Positions 1 through 8,477 of a stretch of 64,000 nucleotides of DNA are shown one piece after another. A program made the position numbers and the translations under genes. The DNA lies in contig NZ_JBDPMD010000023.1 of NCBI RefSeq assembly GCF_039871875.1, positions 55,846-119,845 on the forward strand, given 5' to 3'. This DNA is from Sphaerisporangium sp039871875. GTDB taxonomy: Bacteria > Actinomycetota > Actinomycetes > Streptosporangiales > Streptosporangiaceae. The notes under the pieces are model-generated. The model did not search any database. It was not told where the DNA came from and worked only from the letters and a program-made list of their open reading frames with translations. Within the stretch, counting starts at the first letter, position 1; each line of letters begins with the position of its first letter.

Positions 1-269
1 CGGGTCAGGGAGTAGAACGACTGCCGGCCCTCCGCGCGGTAGCCGACCAGGCCGCAGTCGCGCAGGCAGGCCAGGTGCTTGGACACCGTGGACTGGGCCA
101 GCCCGAGTTCGCCGGTCAGGTCCACCACGCGGGCCTCGCCACGGGCCAGGCGCCGCACGATGCGCAGCCGGGTCTCGTCGGCCAAGGAGTGGAACAGCGC
201 CGCCGCCGGGGAGACGCCGGCGGCGATGTCCGCGCTGACGCACCGGCCACCGTCAGGATTCATCGCCAT
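1..269 (-). CDS. ArsR/SmtB-family repressor (3' end outside window)
   Basis: This is the N-terminal part of a small metal- or stress-responsive winged-helix repressor, cut by the window edge. The reading frame shows the typical ArsR core: a helix with LFHSLADETRLRIVRRL, then VVDLTGELGLAQSTVSKHLACL as recognition region (read in two pieces around residues 25-65), then the beta-wing with GLVGYRAEGRQSFYSL. A cysteine near residue 10 (GGRCVS) and one after the recognition helix (ACLRDCGL) resemble CmtR/CadC-type metal ligands, but the ligand is not certain. Two in-frame ATGs (269 and 263) are both possible starts. No good Shine-Dalgarno is seen. A perfect palindrome spans the start codons, which suggests autorepression. 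Confidence 0.85.
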   Translation of the reverse strand, partial: MAMNPDGGRCVSADIAAGVSPAAALFHSLADETRLRIVRRLARGEARVVDLTGELGLAQSTVSKHLACLRDCGLVGYRAEGRQSFYSLT

Positions 270-279
270 ATGGCGATGA
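260..279. promoter_or_regulatory. Perfect 20-bp palindrome over the arsR start codon
   Basis: TCATCGCCATATGGCGATGA reads identically on both strands and contains the candidate ATG codons of the ArsR gene. Position and symmetry fit an autoregulatory operator of the ArsR/SmtB class. It could also block the divergent direction. Function is inferred from placement only. Confidence 0.6.
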
Positions 280-311
280 TAGCCCCGCCTTGTTATGACA
301 GCGCAAGCACA

Positions 312-440
312 GGTTGCCGCGTCACCCCCGCCCTGTACACCTCCCGCCGGGACGTCGACCGCCTGGCCGAAGCCCTGCATGACCTCTGGCGCCTCGCGGC
401 GCGGTTCACGCCGGGTAGGCGTGGGTCTCGGTCGCCTTGA
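312..440 (+). pseudogene. C-terminal relic of a class V aminotransferase / cysteine desulfurase-like gene
   Basis: A short plus-strand frame reads GCRVTPALYTSRRDVDRLAE and continues with ALHDLWRLAARF. It resembles the extreme C terminus of fold-type I class V aminotransferases, where R-(V/A)-S-x-A-L-Y-x-(T/S)-x-x-D-(I/V)-D-R-L is common. Nothing upstream in this frame belongs to such an enzyme, because the ArsR gene lies there on the other strand. It is therefore a 3' fragment at best. The frame overlaps the convergent modC end by about 35 bases. The match is short, so this stays tentative. Confidence 0.4.
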
Positions 441-1437
441 TCGACGCCCACACCCGCCGGCCGGGGGTCAGGTCGAGGTCGGCGACGGCGGCGGGGGTGA
501 TGTCGGCGAACGCGGTGATCGGGCCGTCGAGGTGGACGCGGACGTTGTCGCCGTGGCGTTCGATGCCGTCGACGCGGGCCTGCCAGAGGTTTCGCGGGCT
601 GCCGTCCGGCCGGGTGCGGTACAGGGCGACCGCGGTGGGGGAGAAGGCGACGAACGCCGGGCCGCGCAGGTGCTCGGACGTGCTGAGCGCGAGCTCGCCG
701 ACCTTGACGTGCTGCCCGTCGGCCACGCCCCGGTACAGGTTGAGGCCGACCAGGCGGGCGACGTAGTCGGTACGCGGGCGGCGGGCCACCTCACCCGGCG
801 CGCCTTCCTGCACGACGGCGCCGTTCTCGATGACGATCAGCCGGTCGGCCAGCACCATCGCGTCCAGCGGGTCGTGGGTGACCAGGACCGTGGCGCCGTC
901 GAAGTCACCCAGGTGGCGGCGCAACCGGGAGCGGATCTCCAGCCGGGTGTGGGCGTCGAGGGCGGCCAGCGGCTCGTCGAGCAGGAGCACGCGGGGCTGG
1001 ACGGCCAGCGCCCTGGCCAGCGCCACCCGTTGCGCCTGGCCGCCGGACAACCGCCGGGGCTTGGCGGCGGCATGGCCGGCCAGGCCGACCCGCTCCAGCA
1101 GTGCCGCGGCGGCGCGGCGGGCCTCGGCCTTGGGGACACCCTGGCAGCGCGGGCCGAAGGCGATGTTGTCCAGCGCGGACAGGTGCGGGAAGAGCAGGTA
1201 GTCCTGGAAGACCATGCCGATCGGGCGCCGCTCGGCGGCCAGGGTGTGCAACGGCTGCCCGTCCAGAGTGATCTGCCCGCCGGTCATGGCCGTCAGCCCG
1301 GCCAGGGCACGCAGCGCGGTGGTCTTGCCCGCGCCGTTCGGGCCGAGCAGCGCGACCACCTCGCCAGGGGCCACCTCCAGGGCGATGTCCAGCTCGAAGT
1401 GGGGCCGGGTGACCACCAGCCGCGCCCGCAGCGTCAT
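406..1437 (-). CDS. modC: Molybdate ABC transporter ATP-binding protein ModC
   Basis: The predicted 343-residue protein is the ATPase that powers molybdate (possibly tungstate) import through ModB. The ABC domain fills residues 1-230. It has Walker A GPNGAGKTT near residue 33, signature LSGGQAQRVALARAL, Walker B VLLLDEPLAAL and a switch His in LVTHD. The last ~110 residues form the TOBE/Mop-type regulatory domain typical of ModC. The ATG at 1437 overlaps the modB stop in ATGA, so translation is coupled. Length matches the family. It is the last gene of the regulator-modA-modB-modC operon. Confidence 0.96.
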   Translation of the reverse strand: MTLRARLVVTRPHFELDIALEVAPGEVVALLGPNGAGKTTALRALAGLTAMTGGQITLDGQPLHTLAAERRPIGMVFQDYLLFPHLSALDNIAFGPRCQGVPKAEARRAAAALLERVGLAGHAAAKPRRLSGGQAQRVALARALAVQPRVLLLDEPLAALDAHTRLEIRSRLRRHLGDFDGATVLVTHDPLDAMVLADRLIVIENGAVVQEGAPGEVARRPRTDYVARLVGLNLYRGVADGQHVKVGELALSTSEHLRGPAFVAFSPTAVALYRTRPDGSPRNLWQARVDGIERHGDNVRVHLDGPITAFADITPAAVADLDLTPGRRVWASIKATETHAYPA

Positions 1438-2279
1438 GGCGCGCTCACCCACCGGTCCCGCAGACTGACCAGGATGATCACCGACACCGCCAGCAGGACC
1501 AGGCTGAGCACGATGGCCGCCTCCGGCTCGGTCTCCAGCGCCAGGTAGACCGCCAGCGGCATCGTCCGCGTGGTACCGGGGAAGTTGCCCGCGAACGTGA
1601 TGGTGGCGCCGAACTCGCCCAGTGCCCGCGCCCAGCACAACACCGCCCCGGCCACCACACCCGGCATGATCAGGGGCAGGGTGACACGGCGGAAGACGGT
1701 CCAGCGCGAGGCCCCGAGCGTCGCGGCGGCCTCCTCGAAACGCTGGTCGGCGCCGCGCAGCGCACCCTCGACGCTGATCACCAGGAACGGCATCGCCACG
1801 AAGGCCTCGGCGACGATCACGCCGGCCGTGGTGAAGGGCAGCGTGATCCCGAAGGTCGTGTCCAGCCACTGCCCGGCCAGTCCGCGCCGCCCGAGCACCA
1901 GCAGCAGCGCCACACCGCCGACCACCGGGGGCAGCACCAGCGGCACGGTCACCAGGGCCCGCACCAGGCGCCGTCCCGGGAAGTCCACCCGTGCGAGCAA
2001 CCAGGCCAGCGGTACCCCGAGCAGCAGGCATGCCGCGGTGGCGACGGTCGCGCACACCAGTGACAGCCGTAGCGCTTCCAGCACCTGCGGCTCGGCCAGC
2101 CGCTCCAGCAGCGTCGCCCAAGGGGCGCGGACCAGCAGCCCGGCCAGCGGCAGCACCAGGAACACGAGCCCGAGCAGCGCGGGAAGCACCAGCATCCACG
2201 GCAGGCGGCCGGACGGCGCCGAGCGGCCGGCGAACCCGCTGGGCGGGCTCACCGGTCCGGTGCGATCAGGGGTGACCAT
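1434..2279 (-). CDS. modB: Molybdate ABC transporter permease ModB
   Basis: This 281-residue integral membrane protein forms the molybdate channel. It has about five or six hydrophobic segments (LVLPALLGLVFLVLPLAGLL near residue 30 and several later). A cytoplasmic EAA-type loop around ALRGADQRFEEAAATLGASR, with the conserved downstream Gly, would dock on ModC. The pairing GEFGATITFAGNFPGTTRTM is a hallmark of ModB/CysT-family permeases. It follows modA after a gap of a few bases and overlaps modC by 4 bases. Confidence 0.96.
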   Translation of the reverse strand: MVTPDRTGPVSPPSGFAGRSAPSGRLPWMLVLPALLGLVFLVLPLAGLLVRAPWATLLERLAEPQVLEALRLSLVCATVATAACLLLGVPLAWLLARVDFPGRRLVRALVTVPLVLPPVVGGVALLLVLGRRGLAGQWLDTTFGITLPFTTAGVIVAEAFVAMPFLVISVEGALRGADQRFEEAAATLGASRWTVFRRVTLPLIMPGVVAGAVLCWARALGEFGATITFAGNFPGTTRTMPLAVYLALETEPEAAIVLSLVLLAVSVIILVSLRDRWVSAP

Positions 2280-2285
2280 ACGGGC

Positions 2286-3056
2286 TCAGGGTGTCTCGAA
2301 GCCGGCCTTGGCCAGCACGTCCTTGCCCCGCTGCGACAGCACGAGGTCGGCGAACCGCCGGGCGAGGTCACCCGCGGGGGCCTTGGTGAGGGTCGCGATC
2401 GGGTAGTCGTTGATCGCCGTGTCGGCCTCGGGGAACTCGATGCCCTGGACCTTGCCCGCCGAGGCCGTCACGTCGGTCCTGTAGACCAGGGCGGCGTCCA
2501 CCTCGCCGAGTTCGACCTTGGTGAGGGTGGCCTTGACGTCCTGCTCAAGGGTGACCGGGGTGACCTTCAGCCCGGCGGCGTCCAGCGCCTTGACCGCGGC
2601 GGCCCCGCACGGCACCTGCTCGGCGCACAGCGCCACCTTGACCTTGGGGTCGGCGAGGTCCTTGAGCTCGTCCACCCCGGCCGGGTTGCCGGCCGGGACG
2701 GCGATCTGCAGCTTGTTGCGCGCGAACGTGGCCGGTGCGCCCGCCAGGGAGGCGTCGGTGACCGTCTTCATGGTGGCCGGGCTGGCGGCGGCGAACACGT
2801 CGGCGGGCGCGCCCTGGGTGATCTGCTGGGCGAGCGTGGCGCTGGACCCGAAGTTGAACCTCACCGTGGTGCCCGGGTGCGCGGCCTCGAAGACCTTCCC
2901 GAGCTCGGTGAACGTACCGGTCAGCGACGCGGCGGCGAACACCGTCACCTCCGTGGCGGGAGCCGAGGCGGCCGGGGCACCGGAACCGCATCCCGACAGC
3001 CCCAGTGTGAGCGCGACGGGCAGGGCGGCCACCCACCGGGAGGAACGACGGAACAC
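2286..3056 (-). CDS. modA: Molybdate-binding lipoprotein ModA
   Basis: This is the extracellular solute-binding component of the molybdate importer. The start is taken as GTG at 3056 (TTG at 3059 is also possible), because GAGGAG lies just upstream; an in-frame ATG at 3089 would sit inside the previous gene. The N terminus is a lipoprotein signal with lipobox LSGC, so the protein is tethered outside the membrane. ModA hallmarks are VTVFAAASLTGTFTELG, FNFGSSATLAQQI and ADVFAAAS, which hold the oxyanion-binding Ser residues. It is about 256 residues, normal for the family. Confidence 0.95.
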   Translation of the reverse strand: MFRRSSRWVAALPVALTLGLSGCGSGAPAASAPATEVTVFAAASLTGTFTELGKVFEAAHPGTTVRFNFGSSATLAQQITQGAPADVFAAASPATMKTVTDASLAGAPATFARNKLQIAVPAGNPAGVDELKDLADPKVKVALCAEQVPCGAAAVKALDAAGLKVTPVTLEQDVKATLTKVELGEVDAALVYRTDVTASAGKVQGIEFPEADTAINDYPIATLTKAPAGDLARRFADLVLSQRGKDVLAKAGFETP

Positions 3057-3069
3057 CAAGGGAGACTCC

Positions 3070-3480
3070 TCACTGGCTACCGGCCACACGTTCGTGGCCG
3101 GGGATCTCCACGACGACGTTGGTGGACTTGATCACAGCGACCGCGACCACCCCCACCGCCAGGCCCAGCTCGTCGGCGGCCTGACGGCTCATCAGGGACA
3201 CCACCCGGAACGGTCCCGCGGCGATCTCCACCTGTGCCATCACCGCGTCCCTGATCACCTCGGTCACGATCCCGCGAAAGCGATTACGCGCCGAGGAACG
3301 GCCACCGTCGGACGTTTCGACCTGAGCACGGGCGAAAGCCGCCAGGTCGGCGCCGTTCACCTGCCGGTGCCCGTTCTCGTCCCGCTCCGCGGCCAACCGC
3401 CCGGCGTCCACCCACCGGCGGACTGTGTCGGAACTGACCCCGAGCAACGCGGCGGCCTCGCTGATCCGAAACGTCGTCAC
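3070..3480 (-). CDS. HTH (excisionase/MerR-like) plus TOBE molybdate-binding regulator
   Basis: This 136-residue protein is likely the molybdate-sensing regulator of the modABC operon it heads. Residues 1-60 form a small helix-turn-helix of the MerR/excisionase type (FRISEAAALLGVSSDTVRRW). Residues 70-130 are a single TOBE/Mop domain (RNRFRGIVTEVIRDAVMAQV and following strands) that binds molybdate in molbindins and ModE. Its stop is 13 bases from the modA start. The architecture matches actinobacterial and clostridial HTH-molbindin proteins, which differ from E. coli ModE. Repressor rather than activator is inferred. Confidence 0.88.
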   Translation of the reverse strand: MTTFRISEAAALLGVSSDTVRRWVDAGRLAAERDENGHRQVNGADLAAFARAQVETSDGGRSSARNRFRGIVTEVIRDAVMAQVEIAAGPFRVVSLMSRQAADELGLAVGVVAVAVIKSTNVVVEIPGHERVAGSQ

Positions 3481-3555
3481 AAGCCCACCGTACTCCTCGC
3501 ATATTCAAGCCTGAACCCTCGTCAGGGGTCGCAACAGCGGGAGGAGACGGCCCCG

Positions 3556-3831
3556 GAGCCCGGCCCGTACTCCACCGGCTTCGGCGGCGGCGGCGTCCGC
3601 ACCAGCGCCGGGCACCCGGACCACGCCGAGGTCCGCGCCGCCACCCGGATCGAGTGGGACCTCGGAGACGCGGAAGCCACACGTGCCCCCATCCTGGAAC
3701 TGGCCGACACCGACGACCCCCCGGCCCGGGTCTTCTTCGGCGAGCCGCTCGAGCCGGTCGCGGCCGAGTACGAGGAACGCCTCGCCACCTGGCGGAAGTG
3801 GCAGCCACGCGCCCTGGCCGCGTTCCGTTGA
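3556..3831 (+). pseudogene. C-terminal fragment of a short-chain dehydrogenase
   Basis: The frame ending at 3831 carries the last ~90 residues of a classical SDR. EPGPYSTGF corresponds to the strand after the catalytic YxxxK region. APILELADTDDPPARVFFGE followed by YEERLATWRKWQP is the family's C-terminal signature (ILxxxDxxxPPLRxxxG..R...W..W). The Rossmann GxxxGIG motif, the active site and any start codon are missing upstream, where the divergent mod operon begins at 3480. The gene has lost about two thirds of its 5' end. It lies next to two other damaged genes. Confidence 0.7.
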
Positions 3832-3879
3832 CCGCGCGCGGTGGCGTGCCAGGGGCTCACGCCGATGCCGGCATCGGGG

Positions 3880-4361
<482 letters not shown>

Positions 4362-4392
4362 GCCTGTGCTCCCTTCGCGAGTTCGCCGGCCG

Positions 4393-4725
4393 TCAGAGGC
4401 TGCGCGGGGCGCTGCGGGAACTCGTGACGGGCGCGTTCGCCCCACGGAGCCTCGTCACCAACCGCACCTCCCCGGTGTTCGGCACGTCGGCCTCCCCGGC
4501 CGAGCGCCACGCGAGCCGCTCACCCGGCACCTCGGTGACGATCTCCGCGTCCCATTCGACCGTACGGCCGAACGGCGCACCGGCCGTCCAGTGACTCGTC
4601 CGCTCGCCTGTCCGCCGTACCTCGTCGAGGTGGCCCATGAACGCCGGCAGATTCTCAAGGTCGCGCCGGTACGCGTACACCTCCGCCACCGGCTTGCGAA
4701 CGGTCGTCGTGGCGGTCAGGTCCAT
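4393..4725 (-). CDS. SRPBCC (polyketide cyclase-like) protein, C terminus probably lost
   Basis: This 110-residue reading frame starts at ATG 4725 behind GGAAGGGAG. The first ~85 residues match the COG5637-type SRPBCC fold: PVAEVYAYRRDLENLPAFM, then WDAEIVTEVPGERLAWRS. These proteins bind hydrophobic ligands but usually have no assigned substrate. Relatives are about 140-220 residues. After VRLVTRLRG the frame leaves homology and stops. Another frame downstream reads LTAGELAKGAQA and ends in a stop that overlaps the dehydrogenase ATG, as expected for the original gene end. An internal deletion with frameshift is therefore likely, and the product is probably not functional. Confidence 0.65.
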   Translation of the reverse strand: MDLTATTTVRKPVAEVYAYRRDLENLPAFMGHLDEVRRTGERTSHWTAGAPFGRTVEWDAEIVTEVPGERLAWRSAGEADVPNTGEVRLVTRLRGANAPVTSSRSAPRSL

Positions 4726-4760
4726 CACTCTCCCTTCCGGGGACGACGGCGCGGCGCCTC

Positions 4761-6527
4761 TCAGTCCCCGAGCTTGGCGATGCGGTCCTTGAACAGGGTC
4801 GTCGCGATGCCCACCTTGTGTGGCTGGCCCTTGAGGAACGCCTGGGCGAACTTCTTGGCCTGTTCGTAGCTCACGCGGCCGGGCATCGGCGGCTCGTCGG
4901 GGTCCACGTCGACGTCGACGAGCGCCGGTCCGTCGTGGGTGAGCGCGCCGGCCAGTGCGGGCCGTAGATCACCCGCCTTGGTGACCTTCGCGCCGAAGCC
5001 GCCGCAGGCGCGTGCCCAGGAGGAGAAGTCGACGAAGGGCTCGGGGTAGCGGACGCCGTGCTCCGGATAGCCGAGGACCATCTGCTCCCACAGGATCTGG
5101 CCGAGCGAGTTGTTGTTGTTGATCACTACCTTGATGGGCAGGCCGTACTGGGCGGCGGTCAGGAACTCGGCCATGAGCATGGCGAACCCCCCGTCGCCGA
5201 TGTAGGCGATCACCTGCCGGCCGGGGAAGGCGTGCTGCATCGCGATCGCGTAGGGCAGGCCCGGCGCCATGGTGGCGAGGTTGCCGGACAGGTAGAAGCC
5301 GCGCTCACCGCGTACCGTCCAGTGCCGGGCCGCCCAGGTGGCGATCGTGCCGCTGTCGCACGTGAGGATGGCGTCATCGTCGGCCATCTCGTCGATGAGC
5401 GAGATGGCGTACTGCGGGGCGATGGGGTCGCGGCCGGGGTTGGCGAGAGCGGCCATGTCCGAGCGCCACCCATCCATCTTTTCCTGATATTTCGTGAGAT
5501 GCGTGGAGTCCGCGCGCCGGGTGAGCAGCGGCAGCAACGCGGCAAGCCCCTCCTTGGCGTCGCCGATCATCGGCACGTCGGTCGGCACCCGCGTCCCGGC
5601 CCGGGCGGGGTCGGCCTCGAGCTGCACGAACCGCGTCTTCCCCGGCTCGGGCAGGTGCTTGGTGTACGGGAAGTTGGTGCCCACGAGGAACAGCACGTCG
5701 ACGTCTTCCACCAGGTCCTCCGACGGCCGGGTGCCCAGCAGCCCGATCCCGCCCGTCGTGTACGGCGAGTCGTCCGGGATGACCGCCTTGCCGGGGAGTG
5801 TCTTGATCACCGGCGCCTGGAGCGCCTCGGCGACCGCCAGCACCTCCGCGCGGGCGTGCAGCGCGCCGGCGCCGACGAGCAGCGCGGGCCGCTCCGCGCC
5901 GTTGAGCACCTCGGCCGCACGTTCCAGGTCCTGCCGCCGCGGCAGGCCCGGCCCCCGCAGGTACACCGGCGACGTCGCCGGCGGCCGCGCGGGCGCCACG
6001 TGCTGCCACGGGTCGGCGTCCGCGTCCGCCACCTGGATGTCATTGGGGATCGTCAGGTGCGCGACCCCGCGCCGCGCGTACGCGGTCCGCACGGCGATGT
6101 CCACCAGCGACGGCAGTTGCACCGGATTGGTGATCATCATGTTGTACTCGGTGACGTCCTCGTACAGCCGGTCCAGGTTGACCTCCTGCTGGTAGGAGGT
6201 GCCGAGCACCGACGTCTCCTGCATGCCGGTGATCGCCAGCACGGGAGCGTGGTCGAGCTTGGCGTCGTACAGGCCGTTCAGAAGGTGGATGCCGCCGGGC
6301 CCCGAGGTGGCCAGGCACACACCGATCCTCCCGGTGGCCTTGGCATGTCCGGTGGCCATGAACGCGGCGGCCTCCTCGTGGTGGACGAGGACGAAGCGCA
6401 CCTTGTCGCGGTGCCGCCGCAGGCCCTCCATGATCCCGTTGATGCCGTCACCCGGAAGGCCGAAGACCGTGTCGACCCCCCAGTCGGCGAGGCGTTCGAT
6501 GAGTGATTCCGAAGCGATGCGTCCCAT
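4761..6527 (-). CDS. Thiamine pyrophosphate enzyme, pyruvate oxidase/dehydrogenase (quinone) type
   Basis: This 588-residue, three-domain TPP enzyme most likely decarboxylates pyruvate to acetate (PoxB/YdaP type) or a related 2-oxo acid. The N-terminal PYR domain has SLIERLADWGVDTVFGLPGD with the catalytic Glu in VHHEEAAAFMA. A central FAD/NAD-type domain follows. The PP domain has the TPP motif GDGGFAMLMAEF ending in NNNSLGQ. The N-terminal FGLPGDGINGIMEGLRR and the C-terminal KKFAQAFLKGQPHKVG resemble Bacillus YdaP. ATG 6527 is preceded by AAGGGAG. It lies among stress-type genes; acetolactate synthase activity is less likely. Confidence 0.85.
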   Translation of the reverse strand: MGRIASESLIERLADWGVDTVFGLPGDGINGIMEGLRRHRDKVRFVLVHHEEAAAFMATGHAKATGRIGVCLATSGPGGIHLLNGLYDAKLDHAPVLAITGMQETSVLGTSYQQEVNLDRLYEDVTEYNMMITNPVQLPSLVDIAVRTAYARRGVAHLTIPNDIQVADADADPWQHVAPARPPATSPVYLRGPGLPRRQDLERAAEVLNGAERPALLVGAGALHARAEVLAVAEALQAPVIKTLPGKAVIPDDSPYTTGGIGLLGTRPSEDLVEDVDVLFLVGTNFPYTKHLPEPGKTRFVQLEADPARAGTRVPTDVPMIGDAKEGLAALLPLLTRRADSTHLTKYQEKMDGWRSDMAALANPGRDPIAPQYAISLIDEMADDDAILTCDSGTIATWAARHWTVRGERGFYLSGNLATMAPGLPYAIAMQHAFPGRQVIAYIGDGGFAMLMAEFLTAAQYGLPIKVVINNNNSLGQILWEQMVLGYPEHGVRYPEPFVDFSSWARACGGFGAKVTKAGDLRPALAGALTHDGPALVDVDVDPDEPPMPGRVSYEQAKKFAQAFLKGQPHKVGIATTLFKDRIAKLGD

Positions 6528-6599
6528 AAGGCTCCCTTGCCCTGCCTCCGGCGCCGCATACAGGAAGACCGCGAGGACGGCACCAGCGACCGCCACCCG

Positions 6600-7847
6600 T
6601 CACCCGGGGCCGATCGCTTCCGGCCCGGTCCCCACGAGCTTGAGGACGAAGCCGCTCGCGGGACGGGCGGGGACGCGCCGCAGCGAGATCGTGAGGTCCT
6701 GGCCGGGCACGTCGTAGCGCAGCCCGGCCAGTCGCGGCACCAGGGCCTGGAGCAGGGCGACGGCCAGAGCGTCGCCGGGGCATCGATGTCCCGTGGCCGG
6801 ATCACCCCCGCCCTGCGGGATGAGGTCGAACATGCCGGCGCGGTGTTCCGCGAAGCGGTGGGGGGCGAAGGTGTAGGGGTCCTTCCAGAAGCGTTCGTCA
6901 TGGTGCTGCCCGTAGATGTCGAGGAGCACCATGGAGCCGGCCGGGATCGGTTCCCCCTCGTAGGAGAGATCCTTGACCGCCCGGCCGCCGACGAACGGCG
7001 CGAAGGGGTAGAACCGGCGGACCTCCTGGGCGAACATCTCGGCGAAGGCGCCCGTGTCGCCGGACAACGGCCCGCGGTGGTGCGGCCATCGGTGCAGCGC
7101 GTGCGCCGCGAAGGCGAGCCACCAGCACACGGCCACGGTGGGGCGCAGCACGTTGAGCAGTTCCACCGCGGCGACCCGGGCGTCGAGGGGACGGCCGCCG
7201 GCGTCCTGGTGATGAGCGACGGCGGTCACCGCGGACCCCGCCGCGACCGGCGCCACGCCTCGGCGGGCGTCCTGGACGAGGCCGGTCAGCCATGCCTCGC
7301 GCCGCGCCCGCGCCGCCCGGGCCCGCCAGTGTCTCGGGCCGAACGTCGCGAAACCGTCCACCATGGCGACCAGGTCCCGTGCGAGGGCGGGCACGTCGGC
7401 TGTCGCCAGAGGGACTCCGGACCAGGAGCAGACGCCCTGTGCGAGCACTTCGGCCGTCTCGTCGAACAGCACGACCGGCCGGCCTCCGGCCCACGACTTC
7501 ACCCTGTCGTCCCACGCCGCCGTGGTGTGCTCCACCAGGCGCGCCACGCCGTCGCCGTCCAGCAGTGACATGAAGAGCGCCTTGCGGACGCGGTGCGCCT
7601 CGCCGTCCAGCGTGTGCACCGCCTCGTGACCGGTCAACGTGCTCTTGACCGGCCCGGGCAGCGCGGTGTGCCGGTGCACGTGGGCCTCGTCATAGAAGAA
7701 ACGCGCCGCGTCCGGCCCGCGCAGGGCCACCGCCCGCCGCCCCGCCAGCCGGGTACGGACGACTTCTCCCGAGGCGCGGCGCCGGAGAGCCGGAAGCCAG
7801 GCATAGCCTTCGAGCAGCGCGAATACCGTCTGATCCATGGCATGCAT
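6600..7847 (-). CDS. CYP152-family cytochrome P450 (fatty-acid peroxygenase)
   Basis: This 415-residue heme-thiolate enzyme probably uses H2O2 to hydroxylate or decarboxylate fatty acids, without a reductase. The diagnostic proximal loop is IPQGGGDPATGHRCPGDALA, with Cys as heme ligand. CYP152 enzymes have this spacing and lack the usual FxxGxRxC. The I-helix reads VELLNVLRPTVAVCWWLAF: Arg-Pro replaces the acid-alcohol pair, so the substrate carboxylate takes that role. LALHxH-like early motifs (HRHTALPGP) and the ExxR helix QEVRRFYPFAPF are present. The start is ATG 7847 or 7838; neither has a strong Shine-Dalgarno. It stands alone between the TPP enzyme and an epimerase relic. Confidence 0.9.
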   Translation of the reverse strand: MHAMDQTVFALLEGYAWLPALRRRASGEVVRTRLAGRRAVALRGPDAARFFYDEAHVHRHTALPGPVKSTLTGHEAVHTLDGEAHRVRKALFMSLLDGDGVARLVEHTTAAWDDRVKSWAGGRPVVLFDETAEVLAQGVCSWSGVPLATADVPALARDLVAMVDGFATFGPRHWRARAARARREAWLTGLVQDARRGVAPVAAGSAVTAVAHHQDAGGRPLDARVAAVELLNVLRPTVAVCWWLAFAAHALHRWPHHRGPLSGDTGAFAEMFAQEVRRFYPFAPFVGGRAVKDLSYEGEPIPAGSMVLLDIYGQHHDERFWKDPYTFAPHRFAEHRAGMFDLIPQGGGDPATGHRCPGDALAVALLQALVPRLAGLRYDVPGQDLTISLRRVPARPASGFVLKLVGTGPEAIGPG

Positions 7848-8041
7848 ACGGTGGTGCTGCCCGTCGCCCCCATCGTGAAACAGCGCCCACGGGCATGGCG
7901 GGGGCGGTGTCGCGGGTGGACCGCCGCCGGGAGAACGGCCAGAGCACCGTCCCGGCCGCCGATCGGGGAAAAAATCACTTGGAGTGACATGCCGCAGCGT
8001 GCGGACCCTCTGGCCTCCTCTTCTCGGTAGGCGTCCCGTTT

Positions 8042-8055
8042 GAGAAGCGCTTCTC
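8042..8055. promoter_or_regulatory. LacI-family-type operator palindrome
   Basis: GAGAAGCGCTTCTC is a perfect 14-bp palindrome with the central GCGC and flanking GAA/TTC common in LacI/GalR operators of actinobacteria. It lies upstream of the epimerase relic and about 195 bases upstream of the divergent CYP152 start. No LacI gene is present in the window. It may be a left-over operator from a lost sugar operon. Confidence 0.45.
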
Positions 8056-8082
8056 CCGGTAGTCGCCTCGGTCCGGAAACAA

Positions 8083-8418
8083 GACGACTTCGAGGGGCCC
8101 GTCGACATCGGCAACCCGACGGAGATGTCGATGCTCGAACTGGCCGAGACGATTCGCCGCCTGGCGGGTTCCCGGTCGCCCATCCACCACATCAGCCGTC
8201 CCGTGGTCGACCCCACCGTCCGCCGCCCCGACACGTCCCTGGCCGCGCGCAGACTGGGGTGGCGTCCCCGGGTGGACGCCACCACCGGACTTCGCCGCAC
8301 CATCGAATGGTTCGCCGACCGGCTGGAACGCGACCGCGCCACCGCCCAGACGGCCCCGATGAGCCCGCGGGGGACGTTCAACCCGGACGCCACCGCCCCT
8401 CGCTCAGACGTTTTGTGA
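8083..8418 (+). pseudogene. C-terminal fragment of a UDP-sugar epimerase/decarboxylase (extended SDR)
   Basis: The frame reads DDFEGPVDIGNPTEMSMLEL, then AETIRRLAGSRSPIHH, VVDPTVRRPDTSLAARRLGW and a TTGLRRTIEWF end. This is the characteristic C terminus of UDP-glucuronate decarboxylase/GalE-like enzymes (xNLGNPxExTxxELA...DDPxxRxPDxxxAxxxLGWxP...GLxxTIxWF). The N-terminal ~230 residues, with the GxxGxxG NAD site and YxxxK catalytic pair, are absent, and upstream sequence is unrelated. An internal ATG at 8125 could give a 97-residue peptide, but it would lack the active site. Confidence 0.75.
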
Positions 8419-8432
8419 AGTAACGATGGGTA
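8410..8432 (+). promoter_or_regulatory. SigB-type stress promoter for the DUF2188 gene
   Basis: GTTT, 14 bases, then GGGTA matches the actinobacterial sigma-B consensus GNNT-N14-16-GGGTAY except for the last base. It ends about 45 bases before the DUF2188 start, leaving room for the leader and AAGGAG. It overlaps the end of the epimerase relic. Assignment is by eye and not tested. Confidence 0.5.
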
Positions 8433-8477
8433 GGGGCCGATTGTGAACAGGCCGAGGAACAAGTAAGGAGAGAAAGG

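Noticed and set aside
3286..3480. Molybdenum cofactor riboswitch before the mod operon
   Set aside because: The sequence there codes for the HTH-TOBE protein, and no leader with the expected structure precedes it.
5058..6506. Long plus-strand frame opposite the TPP enzyme
   Set aside because: It is antisense to a well-supported gene, has no known motifs and is rich in Arg, Gly and His, typical of GC shadow frames.
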